A stretch of DNA of 64,000 nt from Gracilimonas sp017641085 (lineage in GTDB: Bacteria; Bacteroidota; Rhodothermia; Balneolales; Balneolaceae). Both the position numbers and the translations under genes were made by a program. Under the pieces are notes generated by a model. It was given only the letters and a program-made list of their open reading frames with translations, did not search any database and was not told the DNA's origin. The stretch lies in the NCBI RefSeq assembly GCF_046115515.1, contig NZ_CP175953.1. The stretch is one strand, 5' to 3'. Of this stretch, positions 15,888-23,401 are shown in pieces; the first letter of the stretch is position 1, and the number at the start of each line of letters is the position of its first letter.

Positions 15888-17519
15888 TTAGTTGAACAGC
15901 TTCTTAATCCAGCCGAAGGCTCCGTCGGATTTGCTTGGACTTGGACGTTTGCCGTTGCTATCTCCTTCTTTTCCACCGGAAAGTCCGTCATAACTTGGAC
16001 GGGGAAGTCCGTTAGCGGATTTCTTCTCTTTCGGCTTTTTACGTCGCTTGCGGTCGCGGTCGTCGTTTTTGCTTTTCTTATTTTTATTGCTGCTCTTTTT
16101 CTTGGAGCTTTTATCTTTCTTATCCGACTTCTTGCTTCGGCCTTTTTTCTCCTTCACTTCTTCAGGAAGGGGAATTTCAGTGGGGGCATAGCCTACTTTC
16201 TTCACAATCTCGTCGATGTCATCTTTATCCATTTTGGATACCAGCGACACCATACGGGCAGCTTTCCCATTTCCGACCAGCTCCGCGCGATATTTATATT
16301 CTTCCACTTCGTTAGGCACGTCATAATTGATGACCTGCTTCACTTCATTCAGTTCTATTTCAGTGGCAGAAAGTCCGCCAACCAGCAGAATCTTCATGTC
16401 GCCGGAAGTAAACTTTCCGAAGCGTTCGTCATAATACTCCTGCTTCAGTCCTTCGTTGATGCTTACTACACCCCATCCTTTTTTACGGATGATGCGGAAC
16501 AGACGGTCGGTAGTGCGCTTGGAAGCAGCAAATACCACGATTTTATCCGTCAGCGTATCTTCAAGGTGAGCAAGCAGGGTAGAGATTTTCGCTCTTGGAG
16601 GAACATAAATGTATGCCTGGGTCAGGTCTTCAGGAACGGTAGGCTCTTCTTCATTATCGGAATCAGCCTTAGCTTCCTGCTCGTCCTCTTTTTCCTCTTC
16701 CTCTTTATTTTCTTCCGGGTTGAGCACGACGCTTACACTGGCCTCGTCCAGTTTGCGGTTCACTTCTTCCTGATCCAGCTCAAAATCTTCCGATTCTTCT
16801 TGTTCCTGTTGATCAGATGGTTGCTCTTTAGATTCTTCTTTTGCTTCGGATTTTTGTCCGGAGTCGGAATCAGAGTCAGACGCAGCTTCCTTAACATTGG
16901 ATTCATCAAACCCATGAACCACAGGGTCTTTCAGGAAAGCAGAGGAAAGCTGTTGGGTAGCTTTGTTGTTGGATTCAGAGAAAATAAGCGTTTGTGGCTC
17001 ACCCTCGGTTAACTGCATGATGTCCTTCACCCGGTTCACCAGGTTATAGTTCTCCATGCCGTGGGCTTCGTCAATAATGACGAGATCCACTTTGGGAAGC
17101 TTCAGCTTATTCTTATCCAGTATTTCAATCAGCCGGCCGGGGTTTGCCACCACAACCGGTGCTCCATCTTTAATAGCTTCTTCCTGAGCGGTGCGAATTC
17201 CTTTCATGGAAAGCGCTGCACTACTTATTTGAGCATGGTAGCCCATGGCCCAAACTTTTTCGTCTATTTCCTTAACTCGCTCAATAGATGGTGTTAGTAT
17301 TAAAACTCGTATGCCAGAAACCTCTCCGTTGCTTGTCAGTTTTTGCAATGCAGGTATCAAAAATACACCGTCATCACCAGCTTCATGTTTTACAAGCATA
17401 TGTCTGCCTTGTAGTGCCGGTGGTATAACTTCAGTTTGGAGAGGTGTGGGTTTTTCAATTCGTACGTCGGCCAGCCCACTCATTAATTCGGGGCTAAGGC
17501 CAAATTCTTCAAAAGACAA
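15888..17519 (-). CDS. DEAD-box helicase-like protein with degenerate ATPase motifs and basic tail
   Basis: A 543-residue protein with the two-RecA layout of DEAD-box RNA helicases. The Q motif PTPLQ (24-28), a motif Ib-like NPGR and motif II DEAH (150-153) are intact. Motif I, normally AxxGxGKT, reads HEAGDDG (45-51) with no Lys or Thr. Motif III SAT is SES (181-183). Motif VI, normally HRxGRxGR, reads YRAELVGNGK. An acidic, Ser/Glu-rich insert of about 85 residues (about 212-297) separates the lobes, and a long Lys/Arg/Ser-rich tail (from about 455) follows. RNA binding through the tail is likely, but ATP-driven unwinding looks impaired. It is a single gene with its own terminator. Confidence 0.85.
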   Translation of the reverse strand: MSFEEFGLSPELMSGLADVRIEKPTPLQTEVIPPALQGRHMLVKHEAGDDGVFLIPALQKLTSNGEVSGIRVLILTPSIERVKEIDEKVWAMGYHAQISSAALSMKGIRTAQEEAIKDGAPVVVANPGRLIEILDKNKLKLPKVDLVIIDEAHGMENYNLVNRVKDIMQLTEGEPQTLIFSESNNKATQQLSSAFLKDPVVHGFDESNVKEAASDSDSDSGQKSEAKEESKEQPSDQQEQEESEDFELDQEEVNRKLDEASVSVVLNPEENKEEEEKEDEQEAKADSDNEEEPTVPEDLTQAYIYVPPRAKISTLLAHLEDTLTDKIVVFAASKRTTDRLFRIIRKKGWGVVSINEGLKQEYYDERFGKFTSGDMKILLVGGLSATEIELNEVKQVINYDVPNEVEEYKYRAELVGNGKAARMVSLVSKMDKDDIDEIVKKVGYAPTEIPLPEEVKEKKGRSKKSDKKDKSSKKKSSNKNKKSKNDDRDRKRRKKPKEKKSANGLPRPSYDGLSGGKEGDSNGKRPSPSKSDGAFGWIKKLFN

Positions 17520-17926
17520 TGGTTACACCTCATTCAATTTTGGCGTTATAGTTCAATTTTCAAAGATCGTGTCTTTAATCAAAAGACTTCACAATATACA
17601 AAAAATGTATATGAAGCTCAGGGATTTTGAACATCGAACAAGGAACATCGAATTTTGAACGTTTTAAGGGTGATTCTTTAGCGATGGTTGTTGATGAAAA
17701 CGAAATCACAATTCGGTTAATCGGTCGTTTGCAATTCAGGGAGATCCCTCAGTCATTCGCTATGCTCATTTCTTCGGGATGACAGGTGGTAGAGTGATGC
17801 TGGGTTGAGGCAGGTTGTAATCAATTATCCAAGCGAATGGGTTTTAACCCTTCGCGATGGTTGGTCGTGGTTACTACAGAATACCAGTTCGCAAATCGGT
17901 TAATCGGTCCATCGATCATTCGCAAT
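17520..17926. repeat. Composite intergenic repeat block 7
   Basis: 407 bp without a gene: GAACATCGAACAAGGAACATC (17630-17650), two AAATCGGTTAATCGGTC-type modules (around 17,710 and 17,893-17,912), ATCCCTCAGTCATTCGC (17743-17759), AAGCGAATGGGTTTTAACCC (17831-17850) and CCATCGATCATTCGCAATTC (17909-17928). The last module runs into the stop codon of the CPBP gene. Confidence 0.75.
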
Positions 17927-18855
17927 TCAGGGAGCTTCTTCCGCGATTGTCTTCTGCTCTGTAAAAGTATTCGAAAAAAGATCAGCATAACCTATTCTAA
18001 CACCGCTTTGTTTAAGATAAAGAACGGTCAACCCTAAAATCAGAAGGATGCCCAGCACTCCGATCAGTCCGGCTTCGGGGCCAAATGAGCCTCCGGTCCA
18101 CCAATCGGGGCCTCCTTGCTGAATTTGTATCAGTGAGTTGCGCACTTCCATTCCGCTTACCCGAAAGCCGAATATCCCCCCTGGAAAAAATTCCATGAAA
18201 AGTGAATACCGATAGACAATCCCAATCGTCCCGTTATGATAAAAGGCACGGCCAGCATCACCCCGGCTAAAAGGATGTTAACAACGGCAGTGATGTTCGC
18301 ATTGGGGTTTCCGGCATGACCAAGCCCAAACAGCGCGGAGCTGATGATAACAGCGATAACAGCCGCTTTTTGTGGGGTGATGTTGCCTAAAGTGAATCCT
18401 TCGGTGATGTTGGGCAACAAATATCCCCGGGCCATTACTTCTTCATAAAAGCCGACAGAAGCCATTTGTACAAAGAAGATCAAAAGCGGGATCAGCCAAA
18501 AGGTTTCCCCGCTACGATTCCAGCTAAAACTCGTGATTTCGAGCCCGCCGGTTTGCCAAAGGGTAAGAAATATAAGTCCCATTGTCACCGCAGCAATAAC
18601 AATCCCGGCTGCACATTCCATAAACCAGGTTCTATCTAAGTTTAATCCCGAGAAGCTCCATGGACGCCCATCCACATAGCGGAACATGATGTAAAACAGC
18701 CCAAGGGTGAGTATGGATCTGCCTATGTAGTCCAGAGCTGTGTAGGGGATCAGGGATGGAATTACCATCATAAAAACAAACAAGAAGATAAACAGGAGTA
18801 CCCGAAATAAAGATCGAAGCCGGTTTTCTTCCGAATTAAAAAATGGATTTTGCAT
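17927..18855 (-). pseudogene. CPBP family intramembrane metalloprotease, frameshifted in a G run
   Basis: The first frame (18855 to 18157, 232 residues) gives four to six membrane segments and the CPBP/CAAX protease motif FYEEVMARG (EExxxR), then HAGNPNA and the third motif HFSWNFFQGG, after which it drifts into YSAFG and stops. The next frame continues the family sequence without a gap: GGIFGFRVSGMEVRNSL, then GPDWWTGGSFGPEAG and a last membrane helix, ending at 17927. Adding one G to the six-G tract (coding strand, plus-strand 18176-18181) restores a 309-residue protein. It may be a real mutation, a slippage-switched gene or a sequencing error. If intact, it would be an inner-membrane protease of unknown substrate. 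Confidence 0.85.
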
Positions 18856-18905
18856 GGGTAATGGTTGATATAATGTTTGGAGGAAGGTAATAAAAAAAGT
18901 GTGTA

Positions 18906-19430
18906 TTTAACGCAGAGGGCGCGGAGAGACACGCAAAGCTCGCAGAGGGAATCGCAAAGGGCGCGGAGTTTATAGTTTGTTTACCACTCGATGTATCCCT
19001 TCTTTTAAGAGCTTCACATTGAAGTTTATGAGCAAGCCCAGCTTTTTATTCGATAGTTTTAAATAAGTGAGTAATTGTGAATAATGGACCGGTGCTAAAC
19101 TTTCTACAGCCTTAATTTCTATGATAACCCGGTTATTTACGAGCAGGTCTAATCTGTAAGCAGTTTCAAAGTGCATCTCTTTATACAATAACGGAACTGA
19201 AACCTGACGTTGAACATGCAACCCCTTCTCATTTAATTCAGAAAATAATACTTCTTCATAAACTGATTCCAAAAGCCCGGGGCCAAGCTCCCGATGAATT
19301 TCAATGCAAGTTCCTATTATTATTTTTGATAATTCATTTTCTATCATTCCTGATTTAAGCATTTATTCCTGAAAGAGTCAACATAGAAGGCTCAGCATTC
19401 TCTGCGAAATCTTTGCGTCTCTGCGTTAAA
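18906..19430. mobile_element. 525-bp element with terminal inverted repeats carrying a GxxExxY gene
   Basis: TTTAACGCAGAG at 18906-18917 and its exact complement CTCTGCGTTAAA at 19419-19430 bound the element. Just inside, both ends carry further CGCAGAG/CGCAAAG units (18911-18967; 19400-19425 in complement). The only gene inside is the GxxExxY gene. No target-site duplication was recognised. Confidence 0.6.
18970..19362 (-). CDS. GxxExxY protein (PD-(D/E)XK-like small protein)
   Basis: A 130-residue soluble protein. GPGLLESVYEE contains the defining GxxExxY motif. YRLDLLVNNRVIIEIKAVE gives the D...ExK arrangement of a PD-(D/E)XK nuclease core, and HYSQLLTYLKLSNKKLGLLI is the usual following helix-strand. 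The family is widespread, often present in several copies per genome and lacks an assigned function; nuclease activity is predicted from the fold only. It is bounded by inverted CGCAGAG-type repeats, suggesting that the gene and repeats move together. An internal Met at 19347 (MIENELSK) could be the true start; I prefer 19362 because an AGGA lies four bases upstream. Confidence 0.88.
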   Translation of the reverse strand: MLKSGMIENELSKIIIGTCIEIHRELGPGLLESVYEEVLFSELNEKGLHVQRQVSVPLLYKEMHFETAYRLDLLVNNRVIIEIKAVESLAPVHYSQLLTYLKLSNKKLGLLINFNVKLLKEGIHRVVNKL

Positions 19431-19492
19431 AAAATGAACAATACCTCAGGCTTTTTTCGTTAACCCTATAAATCAAGCTAAATAATGGATTT

Positions 19493-20176
19493 ATGAAGAG
19501 ATACGTATTAGAAGCCGATAAATTTATTATTGAGGAAGCTTTTGGTGGCCAGACCGATGCTGAAAGCCTTTTCAATCCAAATTATAACGTCATCCCCGGT
19601 AATACGATGCCTATTGTTGTGAAGGACGGGGATAGCCGGGCGGTGGTGAGCTCGGTATGGGGACTGAAGCAGGAAGAGGCTGACGATGACTTTTTTGAAA
19701 TAGGGCAGGAAGAATTTGCTGAAAATAAAAACCTGAAGCAGCTTGCTAAAACCTCTCCCTGTATCATTCCGGTATCCGGGTTTTATAAGTGGAAGGAAAC
19801 CGTGGACGACCCGCTGCCTTTCTACCTGCGGGTGCTTACAACAGAAGTGACCGGTTTAGCTGGAATCTGCACTTCATTTGAGCAGGAAGACGGCCGCCTG
19901 ATCCACTCATTTGCAGTAATCACGATGCCGGCGAATGCCCTGGTTGAACCGTTGGATGACCGTATGCCCGTTATACTGGAAGAAAAAGATTACGGACGCT
20001 GGTTGAATGGAAATGCTCCTGAAATGTTAGAAAATGGGTTCTCAGGTAATCACCTGCTGCCGGATATGTCTGTTTTTCGAGTTCCTGAGTTAGTGAATGA
20101 CCCTTCCAACAACTCCAAAGAGCTGGTGCAGCCAATCCCAAAACTCCGCAACTACGACGGGCCGGAAGACGATTGA
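19493..20176 (+). CDS. SRAP (YedK/HMCES-like) protein lacking the catalytic residues
   Basis: A 227-residue protein of the SOS-response-associated peptidase family, which normally crosslinks to abasic sites in single-stranded DNA through Cys2. The fold is recognisable: NPNYNVIPGN, VVSSVWGL, CIIPVSGFYKW, FAVITMPANALVEPL and DRMPVIL. The key residues are not conserved. The N-terminus is MKRY instead of MCGRY, so Cys2 is absent. The usual Asn of NARAE is lost (EIGQEEFAEN). The Glu of GFYEW is Lys99. The His before DRMP is Asp155. No upstream in-frame MCGR exists. It may bind DNA without crosslinking, or have another role. It is transcribed alone and converges on mscS. Confidence 0.88.
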   Translation: MKRYVLEADKFIIEEAFGGQTDAESLFNPNYNVIPGNTMPIVVKDGDSRAVVSSVWGLKQEEADDDFFEIGQEEFAENKNLKQLAKTSPCIIPVSGFYKWKETVDDPLPFYLRVLTTEVTGLAGICTSFEQEDGRLIHSFAVITMPANALVEPLDDRMPVILEEKDYGRWLNGNAPEMLENGFSGNHLLPDMSVFRVPELVNDPSNNSKELVQPIPKLRNYDGPEDD

Positions 20177-20254
20177 AGAATTAAAAATGTTAAATTCAAA
20201 ATGAAAAATGAGTTCATGCTATTCTCAATTTTTCATTTTGAATTTTTAATTCCC
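20174..20254. repeat. AT-rich long hairpin, copy 1 of a dispersed family
   Basis: GAATTAAAAATG...AATTCAAAATGAAAAAT (left arm) pairs with ATTTTTCATTTTGAATTTTTAATTC (right arm) between the convergent SRAP and mscS genes. The mscS stop codon lies in the right arm. Relatives occur at 59331-59421 and 63170-63245. Confidence 0.8.
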
Positions 20255-21169
20255 TGAAGGAGTTGTGCCGGGTTTGCCTTCGGTGGGGTTGTCGTAGTAG
20301 CGGATGGTTGGGTAGGCAAAATCGATGTCGTCGTGCTCATCAAAACGGTCGAGAATGGATTCCCAGATAGCCTGAGAAACGCCCCTTCTTCGTCTTGGAT
20401 CTGATAAATACCGTATGGAAAGGTTGATGCCACTGTCTTTAACACTGGTGTACACAATGGGAGTCAGATACCGATACTGAATGAGATAGGATTTTTCTGC
20501 TTTTTTGACTTCCTCCCGGGCCTGTTCCACAAATTCATGCATATTCTCCTCAACCACCTCTTCCAGGATTTTCTTGGCTTTCTTCCAGTCGCTTTCAAAG
20601 GTGACGAGTACGCCCATCTCATTCCAGATAAACTCAAAGTCGCTGGTATAGTTGGCGAGGTCTTCGGTAAATACTTTGTGATTGGGAATGTGAATGACCC
20701 GCCCCGTGCTTTGATCGGCATCCACCCAGTTTCCTATTTCCAGGATAGTGAATTTAAACACCCGAATATCAATGACATCCCCTTTGGAATTCCCTACCTG
20801 GATACGGTCGCCGATATCAAAAGGCTTTCGCCATATTAAAAATAGCCAGGCTGCGATGTCGGTTACCGGATCTTTAAGGGCAATGGCGATACCTGCAGAA
20901 AGCAGCCCCAGAAAAGTCCCCAGGGAGCCCAGCGCCAGAAACCAGATTTGCCCGATGATAAGCACGCCGATAAAAAAAGCGATGTAGGTAATGTTCTTCC
21001 GCCATTTATAGATGGCTTTCTTGTCTTCTACATTTCGCTGAAGAACACGGACGGCAATAATGCGGACAACCCAGAGGATGAGGATGATGGCAACAGTTTC
21101 CACAAGTTGTACTGCTATACTGGGTGAGCTTGCAATGAAATCGGCGATTTGATCTGTGAAGTCTTGCAT
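20246..21169 (-). CDS. Small-conductance mechanosensitive channel, MscS family
   Basis: A 307-residue inner-membrane protein. Three hydrophobic segments are visible: about residues 19-42, 60-85 and the pore-lining TM3 with GTFLGLLSAGIAIALKDPV, whose Gly/Ala packing is typical of MscS. The soluble beta domain follows with FDIGDRIQVGNSKGDVIDI and ending near VIHIPNHKVF. The channel opens under membrane tension to release solutes during osmotic downshock, which suits a saline lifestyle. Length matches short MscS proteins, with a charged C-terminal tail. It converges with the SRAP gene; its last codons and stop lie in an AT-rich hairpin that may serve as a two-way terminator. Confidence 0.93.
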   Translation of the reverse strand: MQDFTDQIADFIASSPSIAVQLVETVAIILILWVVRIIAVRVLQRNVEDKKAIYKWRKNITYIAFFIGVLIIGQIWFLALGSLGTFLGLLSAGIAIALKDPVTDIAAWLFLIWRKPFDIGDRIQVGNSKGDVIDIRVFKFTILEIGNWVDADQSTGRVIHIPNHKVFTEDLANYTSDFEFIWNEMGVLVTFESDWKKAKKILEEVVEENMHEFVEQAREEVKKAEKSYLIQYRYLTPIVYTSVKDSGINLSIRYLSDPRRRRGVSQAIWESILDRFDEHDDIDFAYPTIRYYDNPTEGKPGTTPSGN

Positions 21170-21203
21170 CCGTGTTATTTAATTAATTTTGATGTCCCAA
21201 TGC

Positions 21204-21234
21204 TTGGGATAGTATGTAAAAATGGATATCTTTG
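21204..21234 (+). promoter_or_regulatory. Bacteroidota-type promoter of secG
   Basis: TTG at 21204-21206, a 20-base spacer and TATCTTTG at 21227-21234 match the -33 TTG / -7 TAnnTTTG pattern of Bacteroidota sigma-A promoters, 33 bases before the secG ATG. Confidence 0.6.
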
Positions 21235-21266
21235 CACCCTTCTCAAAAAGATAAGAATCTAATTAC

Positions 21267-21644
21267 ATGCTTTATAATATTATTGTAGGAGTTATTGCTG
21301 TTATTTGCTTCCTGTTAATCGTGGTTGTTTTACTGCAACCGGGACAGGGACAAGGAATTTCCGGAATGGGTGGCGGAGGCGGCCTCGGTGGAGGCGGTGG
21401 TCTCGGAGCCCGGAGAACAGCTGACTTACTGTCGAAATCAACATCGGTACTTGCAGCCCTTTTTCTGGCACTATGTGTGCTCGCTAACTTCGCGATTGAT
21501 CGCGGGGAAGTAGAACGGAGTATTTTACAGGAAGGCGGAGGTGTAAATGCACCTATTGAATCTCCTTCCCAATCAGCTCCGGCTATTCCTCAGCAGCAGC
21601 AGGATAACAGCCAGGACAATTCCGAAGACAACGGCGATAACTAA
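21267..21644 (+). CDS. secG: Preprotein translocase subunit SecG
   Basis: A 125-residue membrane protein with the SecG layout: a first hydrophobic helix (residues about 3-25, ending VVVLLQPGQGQG), a Gly-rich cytoplasmic loop (GMGGGGGLGGGGGLG) leading to ARRTADLLSKST, and a second helix ALFLALCVLANFAI. It is part of the SecYEG channel, working with the SecA encoded at 44-47 kb. The C-terminal Gln/Asp/Asn-rich tail (after about residue 90) is longer than in E. coli but common in this phylum. It has its own promoter and a strong terminator, so it is a single-gene unit. Confidence 0.93.
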   Translation: MLYNIIVGVIAVICFLLIVVVLLQPGQGQGISGMGGGGGLGGGGGLGARRTADLLSKSTSVLAALFLALCVLANFAIDRGEVERSILQEGGGVNAPIESPSQSAPAIPQQQQDNSQDNSEDNGDN

Positions 21645-21669
21645 CAGCCGGTTACTTCAAGAAATTTAA

Positions 21670-21701
21670 AGCCTCGTTCTTAGTTGAGCGAGGCTTTTTT
21701 T
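21670..21701 (+). terminator. Rho-independent terminator of secG
   Basis: AGCCTCG (21670-21676) pairs with CGAGGCT (21689-21695), followed by a T run to about 21701. Confidence 0.9.
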
Positions 21702-21796
21702 ATTGGCACCATTATATGGCGTGATCGCTTTCCTCCCCTCAAAAAAAGTCTTGCTTTGTGTGGCAGATTTGATCCTTTTTTCTATTTTATTTCGCA

Positions 21797-21825
21797 TTGT
21801 AAAACAGAGGCAGCTCTTAAATTTG
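21797..21825 (+). promoter_or_regulatory. Bacteroidota-type promoter of the lipoprotein gene
   Basis: TTG at 21797-21799, 18-base spacer and TAAATTTG at 21818-21825; the ATG at 21846 follows, with a CGGAG ribosome site between. Confidence 0.5.
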
Positions 21826-21845
21826 AAAATAAACGGAGATTGACA

Positions 21846-22814
21846 ATGAGAAGGGTTTTAGGAATAGTGTGTGTGGTATCGACACTAATAATTACAGGTT
21901 GCATGATGCCGGGGGCAGAAATGCTAAACAAAGTACCCATCAATTCAGTGACGGTGGAAGTACTGGATCAGGAAGGTAATCCCATTCAGGGGGCACAGGT
22001 AGAAGCTTCAAATGGCCGGAAAACCACCACAGGTGCAGACGGTACAGCAAAAATCAGGTTCGGTTCGTTGGGTATTCACAATATTTCGGTATATGCTGAT
22101 AACTATATGCCGAATAATATGATTGTGACCATGCCTGCTGATAACAAGAAAACGGTTACCGCCCGGCTGACGGGAGAGGTGCAAATGGCTTCCCTGAATT
22201 TCGGGATTAACATGAACGTGAATATGTACCCGATGATGTTTAACTACTTGTTTACGGGATACGGGTATGAGCTGGAGGTAGAAGATTACCCGGAAGGCGG
22301 CTGGACCCAATGGCAGGTTTCGGATGGGGATGGTGATGTTGGTACCATCATGAAAAAGGGATTCCTGAAAGAGCTCGAAAACGGTCAACAGTGGTGGCAA
22401 ATCGTGATGTTTGAGGAAGATGAGGACGAACCGGTTTATATAGCGGAAGTTCTGTTTTCGGACGAAAGACAACAAATTGTACGATTGCGCGAGAAGATGG
22501 GAGATTCCGAGCCCCAGGAAAAGCCGGTATCAGAAGGCTGGTATTCACAACCTCAAAAGCTGACACAGGAATCAATTGAGGGAGCTGTTGCAGCAAAAGG
22601 AGTATCAGTTCAGGTACCCAAAGGCACCTTTACGGCCGACCTCATAGATTTTGGGGTAGCTCCCGAAATTTCTCTGAAGCTCTGGAGAGTGACTTCAGAA
22701 GCTGTGCCGGGTGGAGTGGTAAAATCGTCAACGATGGAAGGTGAAGAAGTGATTTCCTCACTGGAACTTATTGACTTCGGAACCGACGCCGAAACCATGT
22801 TGAATAGCTTCTGA
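21846..22814 (+). CDS. Lipoprotein with carboxypeptidase-regulatory-like domain, unknown function
   Basis: A 322-residue predicted lipoprotein: MRRVLGIVCVVSTLIITGC puts Cys19 in the lipobox. I use ATG 21846, which has a CGGAG site nine bases upstream; an upstream in-frame start at 21684 would lie inside the secG terminator. Residues about 30-110 form a carboxypeptidase-regulatory-like (Ig-type) domain, with VTVEVLDQEGNPIQGAQVEA and TGADGTAKIRFGSLG. The remainder (about 115-322) is not recognised; it is soluble, Glu/Asp-rich and contains paired-Trp segments (GGWTQWQVSDGDGD, GQQWWQIVMF). It has its own promoter and terminator. A role at the outer membrane surface is inferred only from the lipobox. 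Confidence 0.8.
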   Translation: MRRVLGIVCVVSTLIITGCMMPGAEMLNKVPINSVTVEVLDQEGNPIQGAQVEASNGRKTTTGADGTAKIRFGSLGIHNISVYADNYMPNNMIVTMPADNKKTVTARLTGEVQMASLNFGINMNVNMYPMMFNYLFTGYGYELEVEDYPEGGWTQWQVSDGDGDVGTIMKKGFLKELENGQQWWQIVMFEEDEDEPVYIAEVLFSDERQQIVRLREKMGDSEPQEKPVSEGWYSQPQKLTQESIEGAVAAKGVSVQVPKGTFTADLIDFGVAPEISLKLWRVTSEAVPGGVVKSSTMEGEEVISSLELIDFGTDAETMLNSF

Positions 22815-22844
22815 AAAACTAGTTTGAGATAGTTTGGTGAATCA

Positions 22845-22873
22845 GTCCTGTGTTAGCGCACAGGACTTTTTTT
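22845..22873 (+). terminator. Rho-independent terminator of the lipoprotein gene
   Basis: GTCCTGTG (22845-22852), loop TTAGCG, CACAGGAC (22859-22866), then seven T. Confidence 0.95.
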
Positions 22874-22948
22874 ATTCAGCTTTTTTAACACAAAACTGTT
22901 CCGAATGACCGGTTAATTTTCTTTATTAGGCTAAAAGTGCCAATTAAA

Positions 22949-22968
22949 TTCAAACAATGATGTTTGAA
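22949..22968. promoter_or_regulatory. Operator-like palindrome before the SRPBCC gene
   Basis: TTCAAACA-ATGA-TGTTTGAA is a perfect 8-bp inverted repeat ending 17 bases before the ATG at 22986. Its core AACAATGATGTT resembles AACATTGATGTT before the marR gene at 42300-42315. Confidence 0.5.
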
Positions 22969-22985
22969 TGCTAAAGGAGAGCGGT

Positions 22986-23393
22986 ATGAAAATCACTATA
23001 AAAGCTACGGTTGATGCGGATATCCGCAAGGTGTGGGACTTCTGGACGTTACCGGAACACATCATGAACTGGAACTTCGCTTCTGATGACTGGCACTGTC
23101 CAAGCGCTGAGAACGATTTGCGCCCCGGCGGTACGTATAACGCCAGGATGGAATCTAAAGATGGTACCATTGGCTTTGACTTTGAAGGAGTTTATGATGA
23201 AGTGATCGACCAAAAGAAAATCAGCTATACGCTTGGAGATGGCCGAAAAGTAGTCACCGACTTTGACCAGGAAGAAGGCAAAACGAAAATAACGACGGTT
23301 TTTGAGGCTGAAACCGAACTTCCTGTTGATATGCAAAAGGAGGGCTGGCAATCTATTCTGAATAACTTTAAAAAATATACCGAGGCCGGATAG
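22986..23393 (+). CDS. SRPBCC / AHSA1-like domain protein
   Basis: A 135-residue single-domain cytoplasmic protein of the START-like (SRPBCC) superfamily, subgroup of Activator-of-Hsp90-ATPase homologues. KATVDADIRKVWDFWTLPEH is the usual first strand and helix, LRPGGTYNARMESKDG follows the second helix, and the last helix is MQKEGWQSILNNFKKY. These proteins bind a small hydrophobic ligand; the substrate is unknown. The ATG at 22986 has AAAGGAG six bases upstream; an alternative start at 22968 falls inside the operator-like palindrome. It faces the next gene convergently. The palindrome suggests repressor control. Confidence 0.87.
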   Translation: MKITIKATVDADIRKVWDFWTLPEHIMNWNFASDDWHCPSAENDLRPGGTYNARMESKDGTIGFDFEGVYDEVIDQKKISYTLGDGRKVVTDFDQEEGKTKITTVFEAETELPVDMQKEGWQSILNNFKKYTEAG

Positions 23394-23401
23394 CTTCAGA
23401 G

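Noticed and set aside
16566..17012. A hydrophobic 148-residue open frame opposite the DEAD-box-like gene
   Set aside because: Its Phe/Leu-rich sequence is the complement of the Glu/Lys-rich insert, so it is a composition artefact.
3199..17926. Repeated short sequences considered as CRISPR arrays
   Set aside because: Repeats are irregularly spaced, differ in orientation, and have no unique equal-length spacers or cas genes.
18157..18196. Programmed frameshift in the CPBP gene
   Set aside because: A slippery heptamer with a downstream stimulating structure was not recognised; similar breaks in G runs elsewhere favour error or mutation.
18906..19430. Insertion sequence
   Set aside because: Inverted ends are present, but no transposase is encoded and no target duplication was found; it is described as an element of unknown mobility.
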